Origin: Streptomyces sp. NBC_01775
GTDB taxonomy: Bacteria > Actinomycetota > Actinomycetes > Streptomycetales > Streptomycetaceae
Assembly: GCF_035917675.1 (NCBI RefSeq)
Contig: NZ_CP109104.1
Coordinates: 186,001-250,000, forward strand
Length of the DNA stretch: 64,000 bases
Direction of reading: 5' to 3'
Of the stretch, positions 36,596 through 44,901 are shown piece by piece (the first letter of the stretch is position 1; each line of letters begins with the position of its first letter). A program made the translations under genes and the position numbers. The notes beneath the pieces were generated by a model, which saw only the letters and a list, made by a program, of their open reading frames with translations, was not told the DNA's origin and ran no database searches.

Positions 36596-37609
36596 ATGGC
36601 AGGTCAGGAGGGCGCGCCGGCCGGGGGCGCCGGACCCCGTGGTGACGCGGCGACGCCGGGGCCGATGCCGGGGAGCGCGGGGCGTCCGCGCGAGGACACC
36701 CGGGGCATCGTGGAGGCCCCGGGGCTGCTGGCGCGGGTCCGCTTCCGGCGCCGGGCGGCGGCCGTGCCGCTGCGCCGCTGGGTCGAGCACTACTGGCTGA
36801 TCGACTGGGAGCTGGCCGAGCCGTACGTCTCACAGGTGGTGCCGCACCCGTGCGTGAACGTCGTCCTGGAGCGGCGCGGTGCGGCCGGTCTCGCCCCGGA
36901 CACCGGGCTGGTCGCGGGGATCGGCACCGGCTTGTTCACCACGAAGCTGGAGGGGGCCGGACGGGTGTGCGGGGTGCAGTTCCGCCCCGGCGGCTTCCGG
37001 CCCTTCCTGACGCCGCCGCGCCCGCTGTCCGCCTTCACCGGGCAACAGCTCCCGCTGGCACGGGTGTTCCCGGGTACGGAGGGGGAACCGTCCCGCGTTC
37101 TGGGTCTGGAGGACGAGGAGGACCGGGCCGCCGCGCTGGATGCCCTTCTGCTCTCCCGGGCACCCGTGACGGATCCGGCGGCGGAGCGCGCGATGGCGCT
37201 GGCGCACCGTATCCGTACGGACCGGACCGTGCTGCGCGTCGAACGGCTGGCGGACGAGGAGGGCGTCTCGGTGCGCACCCTCCAGCGGCTGTTCGCCACA
37301 TATGTGGGGGTCAGCCCGAAGTGGGTCATTCTGCGCTACCGCGTGCACGAGGCGATGGAGCACGCCACGGCCCGGCCCGGCACCGGCTGGGCCACTCTGG
37401 CCGCCGAGCTGGGCTACAGCGACCAGGCGCACCTGGTGCGCGACTTCACCGCCGCGGTCGGCGTCCCACCGTCGGTCTACGCGCGCGCCGCGGTCTCCGT
37501 ACCCGGCTCCACGTCTGACGCCGGGCCACCGCCCGGCTCCGCGTCCCTCGGCTCCACGCCGCCCGGCTCCGCGTCGGGCCCCGCCGCCCCGTCCGGGCAG
37601 CCCGAGTGA
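36596..37609 (+). CDS. AraC-family transcriptional regulator
   Basis: The 337-residue regulator has an N-terminal DUF6597-like sensing region (about 45-180; RRWVEHYWLIDWELAEPYVSQ, VPHPCVNVVLERRG, GVQFRPGGFRPFL) and a C-terminal AraC double helix-turn-helix (about 215-300; VERLADEEGVSVRTLQRLFA, GVSPKWVILRYRVHEAMEHA, LAAELGYSDQAHLVRDFTAA). The first 35 residues and the last 35 (GSASLGSTPPGSAS-type repeats) are low complexity. The ATG at 36596 has no good ribosome site. The divergent TIGR03086 gene is a likely target. Confidence 0.92.
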   Translation: MAGQEGAPAGGAGPRGDAATPGPMPGSAGRPREDTRGIVEAPGLLARVRFRRRAAAVPLRRWVEHYWLIDWELAEPYVSQVVPHPCVNVVLERRGAAGLAPDTGLVAGIGTGLFTTKLEGAGRVCGVQFRPGGFRPFLTPPRPLSAFTGQQLPLARVFPGTEGEPSRVLGLEDEEDRAAALDALLLSRAPVTDPAAERAMALAHRIRTDRTVLRVERLADEEGVSVRTLQRLFATYVGVSPKWVILRYRVHEAMEHATARPGTGWATLAAELGYSDQAHLVRDFTAAVGVPPSVYARAAVSVPGSTSDAGPPPGSASLGSTPPGSASGPAAPSGQPE

Positions 37610-37751
37610 TCGCGGAGGTGTGCGTGGCGCCGCTGCGGTTACCCGCCGGACTGCGGCGCAGCCCGCAGCGCCGCGTCCTGGCGAGGAAGCCCCCTCGCCA
37701 GGGAAAGCCACCACAGACCGGAATCCGCGGCACCAAGGAGGCCGGAACCCC

Positions 37752-38078
37752 ATGTCAGCACAGCAGTCGAACGCTCTGCCCCTGCCCGACTACGACCAGT
37801 TGCCCGCGGCGAGCGTGGAGCACCGGATCAGGTCGCTGGACAGCGGTGAGGTGCGCCAGCTCCTGGAGTACGAGCGCGCACACGCGGACCGGACACCGGT
37901 GAAGGAGATCCTCACCGCGCGCCTGGACCAGCTGGACGCCGGCGCGGAGCCCTCCGGGGGCGACGCCGGCTCACCGGGCCCGGACATCCCCGCGGACAGC
38001 TCCGGCTCCTCCCCCGTCAGCCCCGCGAGCGCCGCCGAGCCCACCGAGCCCCTGCGCCACGGCAGCCACGAACTGTGA
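37752..38078 (+). CDS. Small conserved Streptomyces protein (helical, unknown function)
   Basis: The 108-residue protein contains LPLPDYDQLPAASVEHRIRS and LDSGEVRQLLEYERAHADRTPVKEILTARLDQL, a pattern seen in small actinobacterial proteins predicted to bind lipid droplets or membranes, followed by a Ser/Pro/Gly-rich tail. AAGGAG lies about 11 nt before the ATG. Function is unknown. It follows the AraC gene by 142 bp on the same strand. Confidence 0.8.
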   Translation: MSAQQSNALPLPDYDQLPAASVEHRIRSLDSGEVRQLLEYERAHADRTPVKEILTARLDQLDAGAEPSGGDAGSPGPDIPADSSGSSPVSPASAAEPTEPLRHGSHEL

Positions 38079-38182
38079 CCCGCGGGGGGGGGGCGCCACC
38101 TCCCCCTTCCAGTGACCTGTCGCCGCTCCGCTCCCGCCATCGACAGGGCGGGCGCGGGGCGCGATCGCTGGAACGGGTCGCG

Positions 38183-38374
38183 TCACTCCCCCTCCGCGTT
38201 GAGCCGTTCCGCGATCTCTTCGTCCGCTACGGCCATGGCGGCGTCGGCCCGTTGGTACCAGACTTCACGCCTGGCCGGGGACAGCCCTGCCCAGGGGTGG
38301 CGCTCCGCGCTGAACCCGAGTGTGCTGTACAGGGCCACGGCGTACCGCTCACGGCGGGCGTCCTCGTCGGTCAC
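38183..38374 (-). CDS. Small protein of unknown function (63 aa)
   Basis: The sequence includes ERYAVALYSTLGFSAERHPW, LSPARREVWYQRADAAMAVA and ends EEIAERLNAEGE. The W-x2-L-x4-R-x2-W arrangement is common in very small Streptomyces and actinophage proteins with no assigned role. The GTG at 38374 has GGGGAA upstream. It begins 13 bp after the stop of a decayed frame on the same strand. Confidence 0.6.
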   Translation of the reverse strand: MTDEDARRERYAVALYSTLGFSAERHPWAGLSPARREVWYQRADAAMAVADEEIAERLNAEGE

Positions 38375-38387
38375 AGGCTGGTTCCCC

Positions 38388-38694
38388 TCATGAGGTTGGC
38401 GTGTCGCGTGTCGACGCGGTCACCGTGAGATCGCCTGCGTCCGGCTTGGTGCGCCGGTGCGTGGAGACGTCCGAGACGGGCTGACCAAGCATCATATGCA
38501 TCGCGCGCCCGCCTTCGGCCAGCTCGTGGGACGCGGAGGCGTACGGCTGCGGGACGCTGAGGCGTGTGCCCGGTCCCCGTGCCTGTCCGGGTCTGCCCGG
38601 CGGTGGCCATCGGCCGCGCAGATCTGCCGCACCCGGACGCTCGTGTCGTCATACACGCGGATGCGGATCGCTCCGGACTGCTGTTGGCGGCACT
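38388..38694 (-). pseudogene. Decayed gene with apparent frameshift, unknown family
   Basis: Two protein-like stretches lie in different frames on the minus strand. The first reads AIRIRVYDDTSVRVRQICAA and continues DGHRRADPDRHG. The second reads RLSVPQPYASASHELAEGG, then RAMHMMLGQPVSD, ending at a TGA at 38390. Removing one G from the GGGG run near 38572-38577 would join them. There is no start codon in the first part, which is preceded by a TAG at the end of the esterase gene. It is either a remnant or a sequencing error in a gene whose 5' end was lost. Confidence 0.4.
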
Positions 38695-39904
38695 AGCTCT
38701 GCGGGATGTCCTTGACGAACACCATGCCGTCGATTCCGGCGAGGTGGGACGGGTCGAGTGAGGAGTAGCCGAACCAGGGGGATACGCGGGGCGCGGGCCG
38801 CGTGTCACCGAGGGCGGTGGCCAGCCGGGAGGCGTCGACGACGTAGCGGTCCTCCGGGAGCGCGTACAGGAGTCCTTCGACGGTGTCCGGCGGCGGCGTG
38901 TCCACTCCCTGGTGCCGGATCGTGCCGAGGGCCGTGGCCACGAAGGCGTACCCCTCGCCGAGCTGGGCGCTCACGAGCGCACCGGCGCTCCACCACTCCA
39001 CCGGCCCCTCCCACATCCGTATCGTGCTCTTCTCCCGCTGGAGATGGGAGTTGTGGGCGTGGACGAGTGCCGGGCCCCGATCAGCGACGGCAAGGAGGTT
39101 GTGGGCCATCATCGAATCCCGCAGCGCGCACAGCCGCGTCATGCGGGCCGGTGAGGTGTCGGCCATCCAGTAGTGGTAGCGCAGCAGGCCGGTCGCGGTG
39201 CGCCCGTAGAGGCGCGCCCGGTCCCAGCCGTCCCGCGAGGTCGTCGTGATCAGGTGCGGCGTCTGCGCGTCGAGCAGCGCCACCAGATCGTCGGCGAGCA
39301 GCCGCAGTTCCCTGGCCTCGGCCGACTGCCCCACGGACTGGGCCGGGTCCATCATCGCGGCGGGATCGGTCCACCGGTCGTCGGCACCGAGCAGGCGGTC
39401 GAGCGCTTCCGCGGTGCACGGGAGCAGGTCCGCGTCCACCCGGGCCGCGAGGTAGTCGTGAAGTGCGGTGAGGGCCTGCCGGGGGCTTTCGGCGCCGGTG
39501 ATCTCCAGCGGGCCGTCGAACCCGGCGAAGCGGAGCCGCTCGGACGCGGGCCGGCCGGCGTTGTGGGCGCGCATCCAGCGCACGAGCTCGCGGTTGGCCT
39601 CGGAGGTGCCCAACCCCAGGTCGGGGTGGCTGAATCCGTGCTCCATGACCTCGTCGAGAGTGCCCGTGCCCGAGGTGACGTAGTCGTCCACGACCAGGCC
39701 CATCATGCAGTCGCTCTCGATCGCGATCGTCCGGTAGCCCTCCTGCTCGACGAGCTGCCGGAAGAGCTCGTTGCGCAGGTCGAGCAGAGTGTCCCCGGCG
39801 TGGGTGGGCTCGCCCAGAGCGAGCAGCCGGGGCCGGGCCGGGAGCAGTCTGAGGACGGCAGCCGCCTCGACGGCATGGACGGTGTCCTTGATGTCAGTAG
39901 CCAT
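38693..39904 (-). CDS. Erythromycin esterase family protein
   Basis: The 403-residue protein belongs to the Ere/succinoglycan-biosynthesis-type esterase family. It shows LLALGEPTHAGDTLLDLRNEL (catalytic His near 37), IAIESDCMMGLVVDDYV (Glu near 63), LRFAGFDGPLEITGAES and VHAHNSHLQREKSTI (second His near 280). True EreA/EreB enzymes hydrolyse the macrolide lactone; many actinobacterial relatives are uncharacterised, so resistance is only possible. The ATG is preceded by GAAGG. An imperfect palindrome lies just upstream at 39921-39937, beside the remnant of a MerR-like gene. Confidence 0.9.
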   Translation of the reverse strand: MATDIKDTVHAVEAAAVLRLLPARPRLLALGEPTHAGDTLLDLRNELFRQLVEQEGYRTIAIESDCMMGLVVDDYVTSGTGTLDEVMEHGFSHPDLGLGTSEANRELVRWMRAHNAGRPASERLRFAGFDGPLEITGAESPRQALTALHDYLAARVDADLLPCTAEALDRLLGADDRWTDPAAMMDPAQSVGQSAEARELRLLADDLVALLDAQTPHLITTTSRDGWDRARLYGRTATGLLRYHYWMADTSPARMTRLCALRDSMMAHNLLAVADRGPALVHAHNSHLQREKSTIRMWEGPVEWWSAGALVSAQLGEGYAFVATALGTIRHQGVDTPPPDTVEGLLYALPEDRYVVDASRLATALGDTRPAPRVSPWFGYSSLDPSHLAGIDGMVFVKDIPQS

Positions 39905-39920
39905 GCCTTCAACGGTATCT

Positions 39921-39937
39921 TTGAACCTTCGGTTGAA
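39921..39937. promoter_or_regulatory. 17-bp imperfect palindrome upstream of the esterase gene
   Basis: TTGAACCTTCGGTTGAA has 7-bp arms with one mismatch and lies 17 bp upstream of the esterase start. A related GGAACCTTC motif lies at 39970-39978. It may be an operator; the spacing suits MerR- or MarR-type binding. Confidence 0.4.
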
Positions 39938-39963
39938 ACTTTTCCACGATATCGTCGGATCCG

Positions 39964-40200
39964 TTGGACGGAACCTTCAAAACGGCGATCGACTCAGGCC
40001 GGTTGATCCGGCCCGCGACGCCGCGCGAATGGGAGCGCGCCGGGCGGGTGCGCTCGCCCCGCGACCCGCTGACCGGGTACCGCGTCTGCGGCGAGGCCGG
40101 CGTACGGGACACCCCGGCCGGCCCGCCGACTCAGGGGGGCGGCCACCTGCTGGAGCAGATGGCCCCGCTGACCGCCCGGATACGGAAGGCCCGGCGGGCA
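39964..40200 (+). pseudogene. Truncated MerR-like regulator remnant
   Basis: The frame starting MDGTFKTAIDSGRLIRPATP contains EWERAGRVRSPRDPLTGYRV, CGEAGVRDT and GGGHLLEQMAPLTARIRKA. These match the order of the wing, the RDPxTGYRxY signature and the third helix of MerR-family DNA-binding domains. The first recognition helix is not convincing and the C-terminal dimerisation part is missing; the frame runs on into the 3' end of the opposite-strand permease gene. I read it as a decayed regulator of the divergent esterase gene. Confidence 0.4.
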
Positions 40201-40254
40201 TCGCACCTGTTGTGGTCACATCCCGTGGAGGGCGGGGTTCGCACAGGTCACGGG

Positions 40255-41268
40255 TCAGCCTTTGCTCGCGCCCAGGGTCAGGCCCGCGATGAAGTGGCGC
40301 TGGAGCAGGAGGAAGACCAGGATCGTGGGGAGGGCGACGAGGACGGAGCCGGCGGCCAGCAGGTTGTAGTCCGTGAAGAACTGGCCGCGCAGGTTGTTGA
40401 GGGCGGAGGTGATGGGGAGCTTCTCGCCGTTGGAGATGAAGACGAGCGCCCACAGGAAATCGTTGTACATCCAGGTGAACTCAAGCGTGCCCAGGGCCGC
40501 CAGCGCGGGGCGGCACAGGGGCAGGGTGATGCGCCAGTAGCGGGTCCACACCCCGGCGCCATCCACCACGGCGGCCTCCAGGATCTCCTGGGGCAGGGTG
40601 CGCATGAAGCCGGACAGCACGAAGACGCAGAAGCCGAGCTGGAATCCGGTCTGTACGGCGATGACGGCCCACAGCGAGTCGTACATCGTCATCGAGTCCG
40701 ACATCCAGTACGGCAGCGGAATCCGGTTGAACAGCACATACAGCGGCGTGATGATCACTTGCTGGGGCAGCAGGTTGCCCGCGGTGAACAGCACCAGCAG
40801 CGCCAACTGGCCGCGCACCCGCAGCCGCGCGATGGCGAAGGCCACGAACGAGGCGAAGAAGAGGGCGAGCAGCACGCCGGGAACCGCGATCAGCAGCGAG
40901 TTGACGAAGTAGCGGCCCATGCCGGACTCGGTGAACGCCTGCCGGTAGTAGTCGAAGGACAGGTGGCGCGGCAGCGAGAGGTAGCCGTGCGCGGCCGTCT
41001 CCTCGTACGGGCGGAGCGAGGCGTAGACGGCCAGCAGCAGCGGCGCGAGGAAGCCCAGCGAGACGGCGGTCAGGAACACATGGACGCCGTAGCGCCCGGC
41101 CCTGCTCCGGCCCACGGGTCCGCTCGGCGGGGTGGACGGGACCCCGCCCCGCCGCGCTTCGGTACGCGTCGCGCTCCCCTCGCGCACCCCACGCCCCGCG
41201 CGCTTCGGGCTCGTACCGTTCGTACCGTTCGTATGACCCGTACCGCGAGTACCCCTCGTCGCGCTCAT
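40255..41268 (-). CDS. Carbohydrate ABC transporter permease (MalG type)
   Basis: The 337-residue inner-membrane protein has six predicted membrane segments after a 55-residue basic/Gly-rich tail (VFLTAVSLGFLAPLLLAVYA, YFVNSLLIAVPGVLLALFFA, LALLVLFTAGNLLPQQVIIT, ending LAAGSVLVALPTILVFLLL). It carries the EAA loop EILEAAVVDGAGVWTRYWRI that docks the ATPase. It is the CUT1-type second permease, overlapping the stop of the first permease gene by 4 bp. No ATPase gene is in the operon; a shared MsiK-type ATPase usually drives such importers in Streptomyces. Confidence 0.95.
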   Translation of the reverse strand: MSATRGTRGTGHTNGTNGTSPKRAGRGVREGSATRTEARRGGVPSTPPSGPVGRSRAGRYGVHVFLTAVSLGFLAPLLLAVYASLRPYEETAAHGYLSLPRHLSFDYYRQAFTESGMGRYFVNSLLIAVPGVLLALFFASFVAFAIARLRVRGQLALLVLFTAGNLLPQQVIITPLYVLFNRIPLPYWMSDSMTMYDSLWAVIAVQTGFQLGFCVFVLSGFMRTLPQEILEAAVVDGAGVWTRYWRITLPLCRPALAALGTLEFTWMYNDFLWALVFISNGEKLPITSALNNLRGQFFTDYNLLAAGSVLVALPTILVFLLLQRHFIAGLTLGASKG

Positions 41269-42278
41269 CGGTTCCGCTCCCCTCTCAGCTCCTGCACGAG
41301 ATAGGTGACGATGAAGCCGAGCGAGACCACGAGCAGCACGGTGGCGATCGCGGAGCCGAAGCCGATGCGGCTGGCTTCGCCGACGATGTTGTCGGTGACG
41401 AGGACGGAGAGCAGTTCGAGCCCGTTGCGGCCCTTGTTGACGGCGTAGACGATGTCGAACGCGCGCAGTCCCTCGATGACGGTGATGACACCGACGACCA
41501 CGTTGACGGGGCGGAGCGCGGGGAAGACGACCCGGAAGAAGATCTGCCGCTCCCCCGCCCCGTCCAGCGCCGCCGCCTCCTTGAGCTCCGGGTCGACGGA
41601 CTTGAGCCCGGCGAGGTAGATGATCATGACGTATCCGACGTGCCGCCACCCCGCGGCCAGCAGGATCATCCAGAGGTTGAGGCTCGGATCGCCCAGCCAG
41701 TCGACCGGGTCGTCGGGGTTGCCGAGCGCCGTGTTGAGCGCGCCCTGGTCCCGGGAGAAGACCAGTTGGGCGATGAAGCCGACGATGGCGAGGGAGAGCA
41801 CCACCGGCATGTAGAGGGTGGACTGGTAGAAGCGGCTGAAGCGCACGCCCCGGTCGACGAGCACGGCCAGCAGCAGCCCGAAAGGCGTGGCGATCAGGCC
41901 GAGGAAGGCGAGCCACAGCAGGTTGTGGCGTACGGCGGGCCAGAAGGGCGGGTAGTCGGTGAACAGGGCGCGGTAGTTGTCCGTGCCGGCCCACTGGATG
42001 TCGGTGATGCCGTCCCAGCGGGTGAAGGACAGCCCGACGGAAGCCAGGGTGGGGCCCCAGATGATGACGAGGTCGAGGAGCAGCGGAATGCCCAGCAGAA
42101 CACCGAGGACGGCGAGATCACGGCGGGTGTAGCGCCGGGTGCCCCGTCGGCGCGCTCTTCCGCGGGACTTTCCGGGTCCGCGGGAGCGGCCGGTCCCGCG
42201 TGCCGCGCCGGTCCCGCGTGCCGCGCCGGTCCTGCCTGACTCCCCGGTCCCGCGTACCTTTCCTCCGGTGGTGGCCAC
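41265..42278 (-). CDS. Carbohydrate ABC transporter permease (MalF type)
   Basis: The 337-residue permease starts with a Gly/Arg/Thr-rich tail containing short GAARGT repeats. Six membrane segments follow (LAVLGVLLGIPLLLDLVIIW, NLLWLAFLGLIATPFGLLLA, STLYMPVVLSLAIVGFIAQL and others) with the EAA loop ELKEAAALDGAGERQIFFRV near residue 235. The GTG start lies 6 bp after the binding-protein stop, so the three genes are one operon. Substrate unknown; family relatives import oligosaccharides. Confidence 0.95.
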   Translation of the reverse strand: MATTGGKVRGTGESGRTGAARGTGAARGTGRSRGPGKSRGRARRRGTRRYTRRDLAVLGVLLGIPLLLDLVIIWGPTLASVGLSFTRWDGITDIQWAGTDNYRALFTDYPPFWPAVRHNLLWLAFLGLIATPFGLLLAVLVDRGVRFSRFYQSTLYMPVVLSLAIVGFIAQLVFSRDQGALNTALGNPDDPVDWLGDPSLNLWMILLAAGWRHVGYVMIIYLAGLKSVDPELKEAAALDGAGERQIFFRVVFPALRPVNVVVGVITVIEGLRAFDIVYAVNKGRNGLELLSVLVTDNIVGEASRIGFGSAIATVLLVVSLGFIVTYLVQELRGERNR

Positions 42279-42284
42279 GGGTGC

Positions 42285-43631
42285 TCAGCCCGCTGCGAAG
42301 ATGGTCTTCTTCTGGGACTCGATGTCTTTGACGAGTCCGTCGATGTCGTCGGGTTCGCTGATGAAGCGCTGGATGGCCTGGATCATCACCGTCGAGGCGA
42401 AGTCGGGCCGGGTGTCGCGGTCCATGAACTGCGATATCTGCTTGGCCCCCGCGATGAGCTTCGCGGCGTCCTTCTGGAGCTGGTCGTAGGAGCCGGTGTC
42501 GGCCTTGTCGTGCACGGAGATGTTGTTGGGGTCGGTGGCGAGATAGGCCGCTTCCGCGCGCGGGGTGGCCAGGTATTTCATCAAGTCGGTCGCCGCGTCC
42601 TTGTTCTTCGCCTTCCGCGACATCAGGAATCCGTCGATGGGCGCTTCCACGGCGTCGGTTCCCACAGCCGGGTCGATCTCGGGGAAGGGGAAGAAGGCCA
42701 GGTCGTCGCGGTCCCTCTCGGGGAACTGCTGGCCCGGTTGCGCCAGTCCGAACACGGCCATGCCCGACTTCTTGCCCGCGAGGGTCTGCGCGGCCTCCTG
42801 CCAGGTGCGGCCGTTGGCCCCCTTGTGGTGGTACGGCATCAGTCCGCGCCACAGGTCGAAGACCTCGCGTACTCTCTTGTCGGTCCACGCTTCCTTGCCG
42901 CGCATCAGGCCGAGGTGGAAGTCATAGCCGTTGGCGCGCATGTTGAGGTAGTCGAAGGTGCCCATGGCGGGCCAGCCGTCCTTGTCGCCGAAGGCGATGG
43001 GAATGAGCCCGTCCTTCTCCATACGCTTGGCCAGGGCGCGGTATTCGTCGAGGGTTTTCGGTATGTCGTAGCCGTGCTTGTCGAAGACGCTCTTGCGGTA
43101 GAAGACGGCCCACGGATACACGTAAAAGGGTACGAAGTACTGCTTGCCGTCCTCCCCTGTCGACTGCTTGCGCATCGCCTCGGAGAACCCCTGGAAGCCC
43201 TTGCCCTTCCACAGATCGCTGATGTCGGTCAGCAGGCCCTGTTTCGCGAAGAACTGCATCCGGTATCCGGCGAACCAGGTGAAGACATCGTCCGGGCTGC
43301 CCTTGAGATAGCGGTTGATGTTCTCCTGGAAGGCCTCGTGGTTGACGGTGTTGACCTTCACCTTCTTGCCGGACTTCTTCTCGAAGCCGTCGAAGGCAGC
43401 GCGGAACGCCTTGCGCGGGGTCGCGTCCGAGCCGTTGGAGCCGACCGAGACCGTCTTGCCGTCGCCGCCGGGTCCTGTGCCGCACGCGGCGAGCAGTGCC
43501 GGCAAGGTGACGGCCGCCGCTGTTCCCGCCGCGCCGCGCAGGAGCGTACGGCGCCGGGCCGGGTGTGCGGCGAGAGCCCCCGCACGTAAGCCTGTCGCTG
43601 TGCCGCTCTCGCTGGACGATGACTGCGCCAT
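42285..43631 (-). CDS. Carbohydrate ABC transporter substrate-binding lipoprotein
   Basis: The 448-residue protein is a group 1 solute-binding protein. The N-terminus has a twin-arginine-like RRRTLLRGAAGTAAAVT stretch and lipobox LPALLAACG (Cys near 54), so it is an exported lipoprotein. The mature domain shows AFRAAFDGFEKKSGKKVKVN, DDVFTWFAGYRMQFFAKQG, FYVYPWAVFYRKSVFDKHG, AAQTLAGKKSGMAVFG and DGFLMSRKAKNKDAATDLMK, all typical of sugar-binding proteins of this class. The ATG at 43631 has GGGAGGG. It is first in the operon, under a strong promoter at 43682-43710. The sugar cannot be read from sequence. Confidence 0.95.
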   Translation of the reverse strand: MAQSSSSESGTATGLRAGALAAHPARRRTLLRGAAGTAAAVTLPALLAACGTGPGGDGKTVSVGSNGSDATPRKAFRAAFDGFEKKSGKKVKVNTVNHEAFQENINRYLKGSPDDVFTWFAGYRMQFFAKQGLLTDISDLWKGKGFQGFSEAMRKQSTGEDGKQYFVPFYVYPWAVFYRKSVFDKHGYDIPKTLDEYRALAKRMEKDGLIPIAFGDKDGWPAMGTFDYLNMRANGYDFHLGLMRGKEAWTDKRVREVFDLWRGLMPYHHKGANGRTWQEAAQTLAGKKSGMAVFGLAQPGQQFPERDRDDLAFFPFPEIDPAVGTDAVEAPIDGFLMSRKAKNKDAATDLMKYLATPRAEAAYLATDPNNISVHDKADTGSYDQLQKDAAKLIAGAKQISQFMDRDTRPDFASTVMIQAIQRFISEPDDIDGLVKDIESQKKTIFAAG

Positions 43632-43678
43632 GGTCTTGCCCTCCCGTGGGGGAACCGCACACAACCGCTCGCGAAGCT

Positions 43679-43688
43679 GTGATATCAC
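43679..43688. promoter_or_regulatory. 10-bp palindrome overlapping the ABC promoter -10
   Basis: GTGATATCAC is perfectly symmetric and covers the -10 element of the ABC operon promoter. A GACTT-N7-AAGTC inverted repeat lies at the -35 side (about 43711-43727). Both could be repressor sites. Confidence 0.45.
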
Positions 43689-43710
43689 TCCCGAACCCAC
43701 GCGACGTCAA
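43682..43710 (-). promoter_or_regulatory. Promoter of the sugar ABC operon
   Basis: On the minus strand TTGACG (43710-43705) and TGATAT (43687-43682) are separated by 17 nt, close to the vegetative consensus. Transcription would start near 43675, about 45 nt before the binding-protein ATG. Confidence 0.65.
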
Positions 43711-43804
43711 GACTTCCGACACAAGTCCGAACAATCGTCCTCATCGAACGGCGTCATCGCACCGCGCGAAAGCACCATCCCCCGGGCACCGGCGGCGGGC
43801 CGGC

Positions 43805-44749
43805 TCAGGCCACCTTGTCGTCCAGCAGCTTCCATCCGGCCGCCGCGGCGCCGACCAGCCCGGCATCCGTGCCGGTGGTGGCGGGAGCCAGGTCGAGGCC
43901 CTGGACGAAGGAGAGGGTGGCGTAGCGCTTCAGCTCCTCGCGCAGCGGCTCGAACAGCACCTCGCCCGCCCGGGCCACCCCGCCGCCTATGACGGCGATC
44001 TCGATCTCGACCAGGGTCGCGGTGGCCGCGATCGCCGCCGCGAGGGCCCGCGCCGCCCGCGCGTACGCGGCGCGGGCGAGCGGGTCGCCCTCGCGGGCCG
44101 CGGCGGCGACGCCCGCTGCGGTGGCGTCCTGGCCGGGGGCCGGGTGCCAGCCCGAATCGAGCGCGCGGCGCGCGATGTTGGTGCCGCTCGCGAGGGTCTC
44201 CACGCACCCGCGCGACCCGCAGGGGCACAGCTCGCCGTCCATGTCGACGCTGATGTGACCGATGTGCCCGGCGTTGCCGGAGGGTCCGGGGTGGAGGACA
44301 CCGTCGAGGATGAGGCCGCCGCCGACGCCGGTGGAGACGACCATGCACAGGGCACCCGCGCGACCCCGGGCCGCGCCCTGCCAGTGCTCGGCGGCGGCGA
44401 TGGCCACTCCGTCCCCGACCAGGGAGATGGGCAGCCCGCCCGCACGCTCGCGCACGCCCGCGACGAGGGGGTGGTCGCGCCAGACCGGGATGTTGACCGG
44501 GCTGACCGTGCCGGCCTTCGCGTCCACGGGCCCGGCACTGCCGATGCCGACCGCACGGACCCGGTGCCACTCGGGCGCGGACGTCAGCGCGCCGAGCACC
44601 TCGTCGACCGTGGCACTCATCCGCTCCGCGCTCTCCCGCGCCGGGGTGGGCCGCTGTGTGCGGTGGAGCAGCCCGCCGCCGCTGTCCACCAGGGCACCGG
44701 CGATCTTGGTGCCGCCGATGTCGAGCGCGGCGACGAGGTCCTGGGGCAT
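43805..44749 (-). CDS. ROK-family sugar kinase (glucokinase-like)
   Basis: The 314-residue enzyme lacks a DNA-binding domain. It shows the ATP phosphate-1 motif ALDIGGTKIAGALVD (residues 8-22), GIGSAGPVDAKAGTV, the catalytic Asp in LVGDGVAIAAAEHW, VVSTGVGGGLILDG, and the zinc motif CPCGSRGCVE near residue 175. It phosphorylates glucose or a related sugar such as N-acetylmannosamine. Position between the ABC importer and a divergent LacI regulator fits import and activation of one sugar. ATG at 44749 opens the conserved frame. Confidence 0.93.
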   Translation of the reverse strand: MPQDLVAALDIGGTKIAGALVDSGGGLLHRTQRPTPARESAERMSATVDEVLGALTSAPEWHRVRAVGIGSAGPVDAKAGTVSPVNIPVWRDHPLVAGVRERAGGLPISLVGDGVAIAAAEHWQGAARGRAGALCMVVSTGVGGGLILDGVLHPGPSGNAGHIGHISVDMDGELCPCGSRGCVETLASGTNIARRALDSGWHPAPGQDATAAGVAAAAREGDPLARAAYARAARALAAAIAATATLVEIEIAVIGGGVARAGEVLFEPLREELKRYATLSFVQGLDLAPATTGTDAGLVGAAAAGWKLLDDKVA

Positions 44750-44826
44750 GGTCGGTCGACTCCTGCGCTTGCGGTGGGGCGGACCCGCACGGAGCGCGGG
44801 CGGACCGGACAAGTCTTGCCACTTCT

Positions 44827-44838
44827 GACAACGTTGTC
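44827..44838. promoter_or_regulatory. LacI-type operator palindrome
   Basis: GACAACGTTGTC is a perfect 12-bp palindrome with the central CG typical of LacI/GalR-family operators. It lies 77 bp from the kinase start and 63 bp from the start of the divergent LacI gene. An extra half-site CTTGTCC reads on the minus strand near 44807-44813. Confidence 0.7.
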
Positions 44839-44901
44839 CAGCCCGCGCAGGCACCCGGGCTATGCTGCACGTGCCTCCGACCGCCGACAAGGACAGGACC
44901 T

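Noticed and set aside
39964..41304. 446-codon plus-strand open frame
   Set aside because: Beyond about codon 80 it is the Gln/Glu/Gly-rich antisense of the ABC permease; only the MerR-like first part was retained as a remnant.
40255..41994. 579-codon frame suggesting a fusion of both ABC permeases
   Set aside because: The N-terminal part is Arg/His-rich shadow of the first permease; the second permease has its own ATG with a 4-bp overlap.
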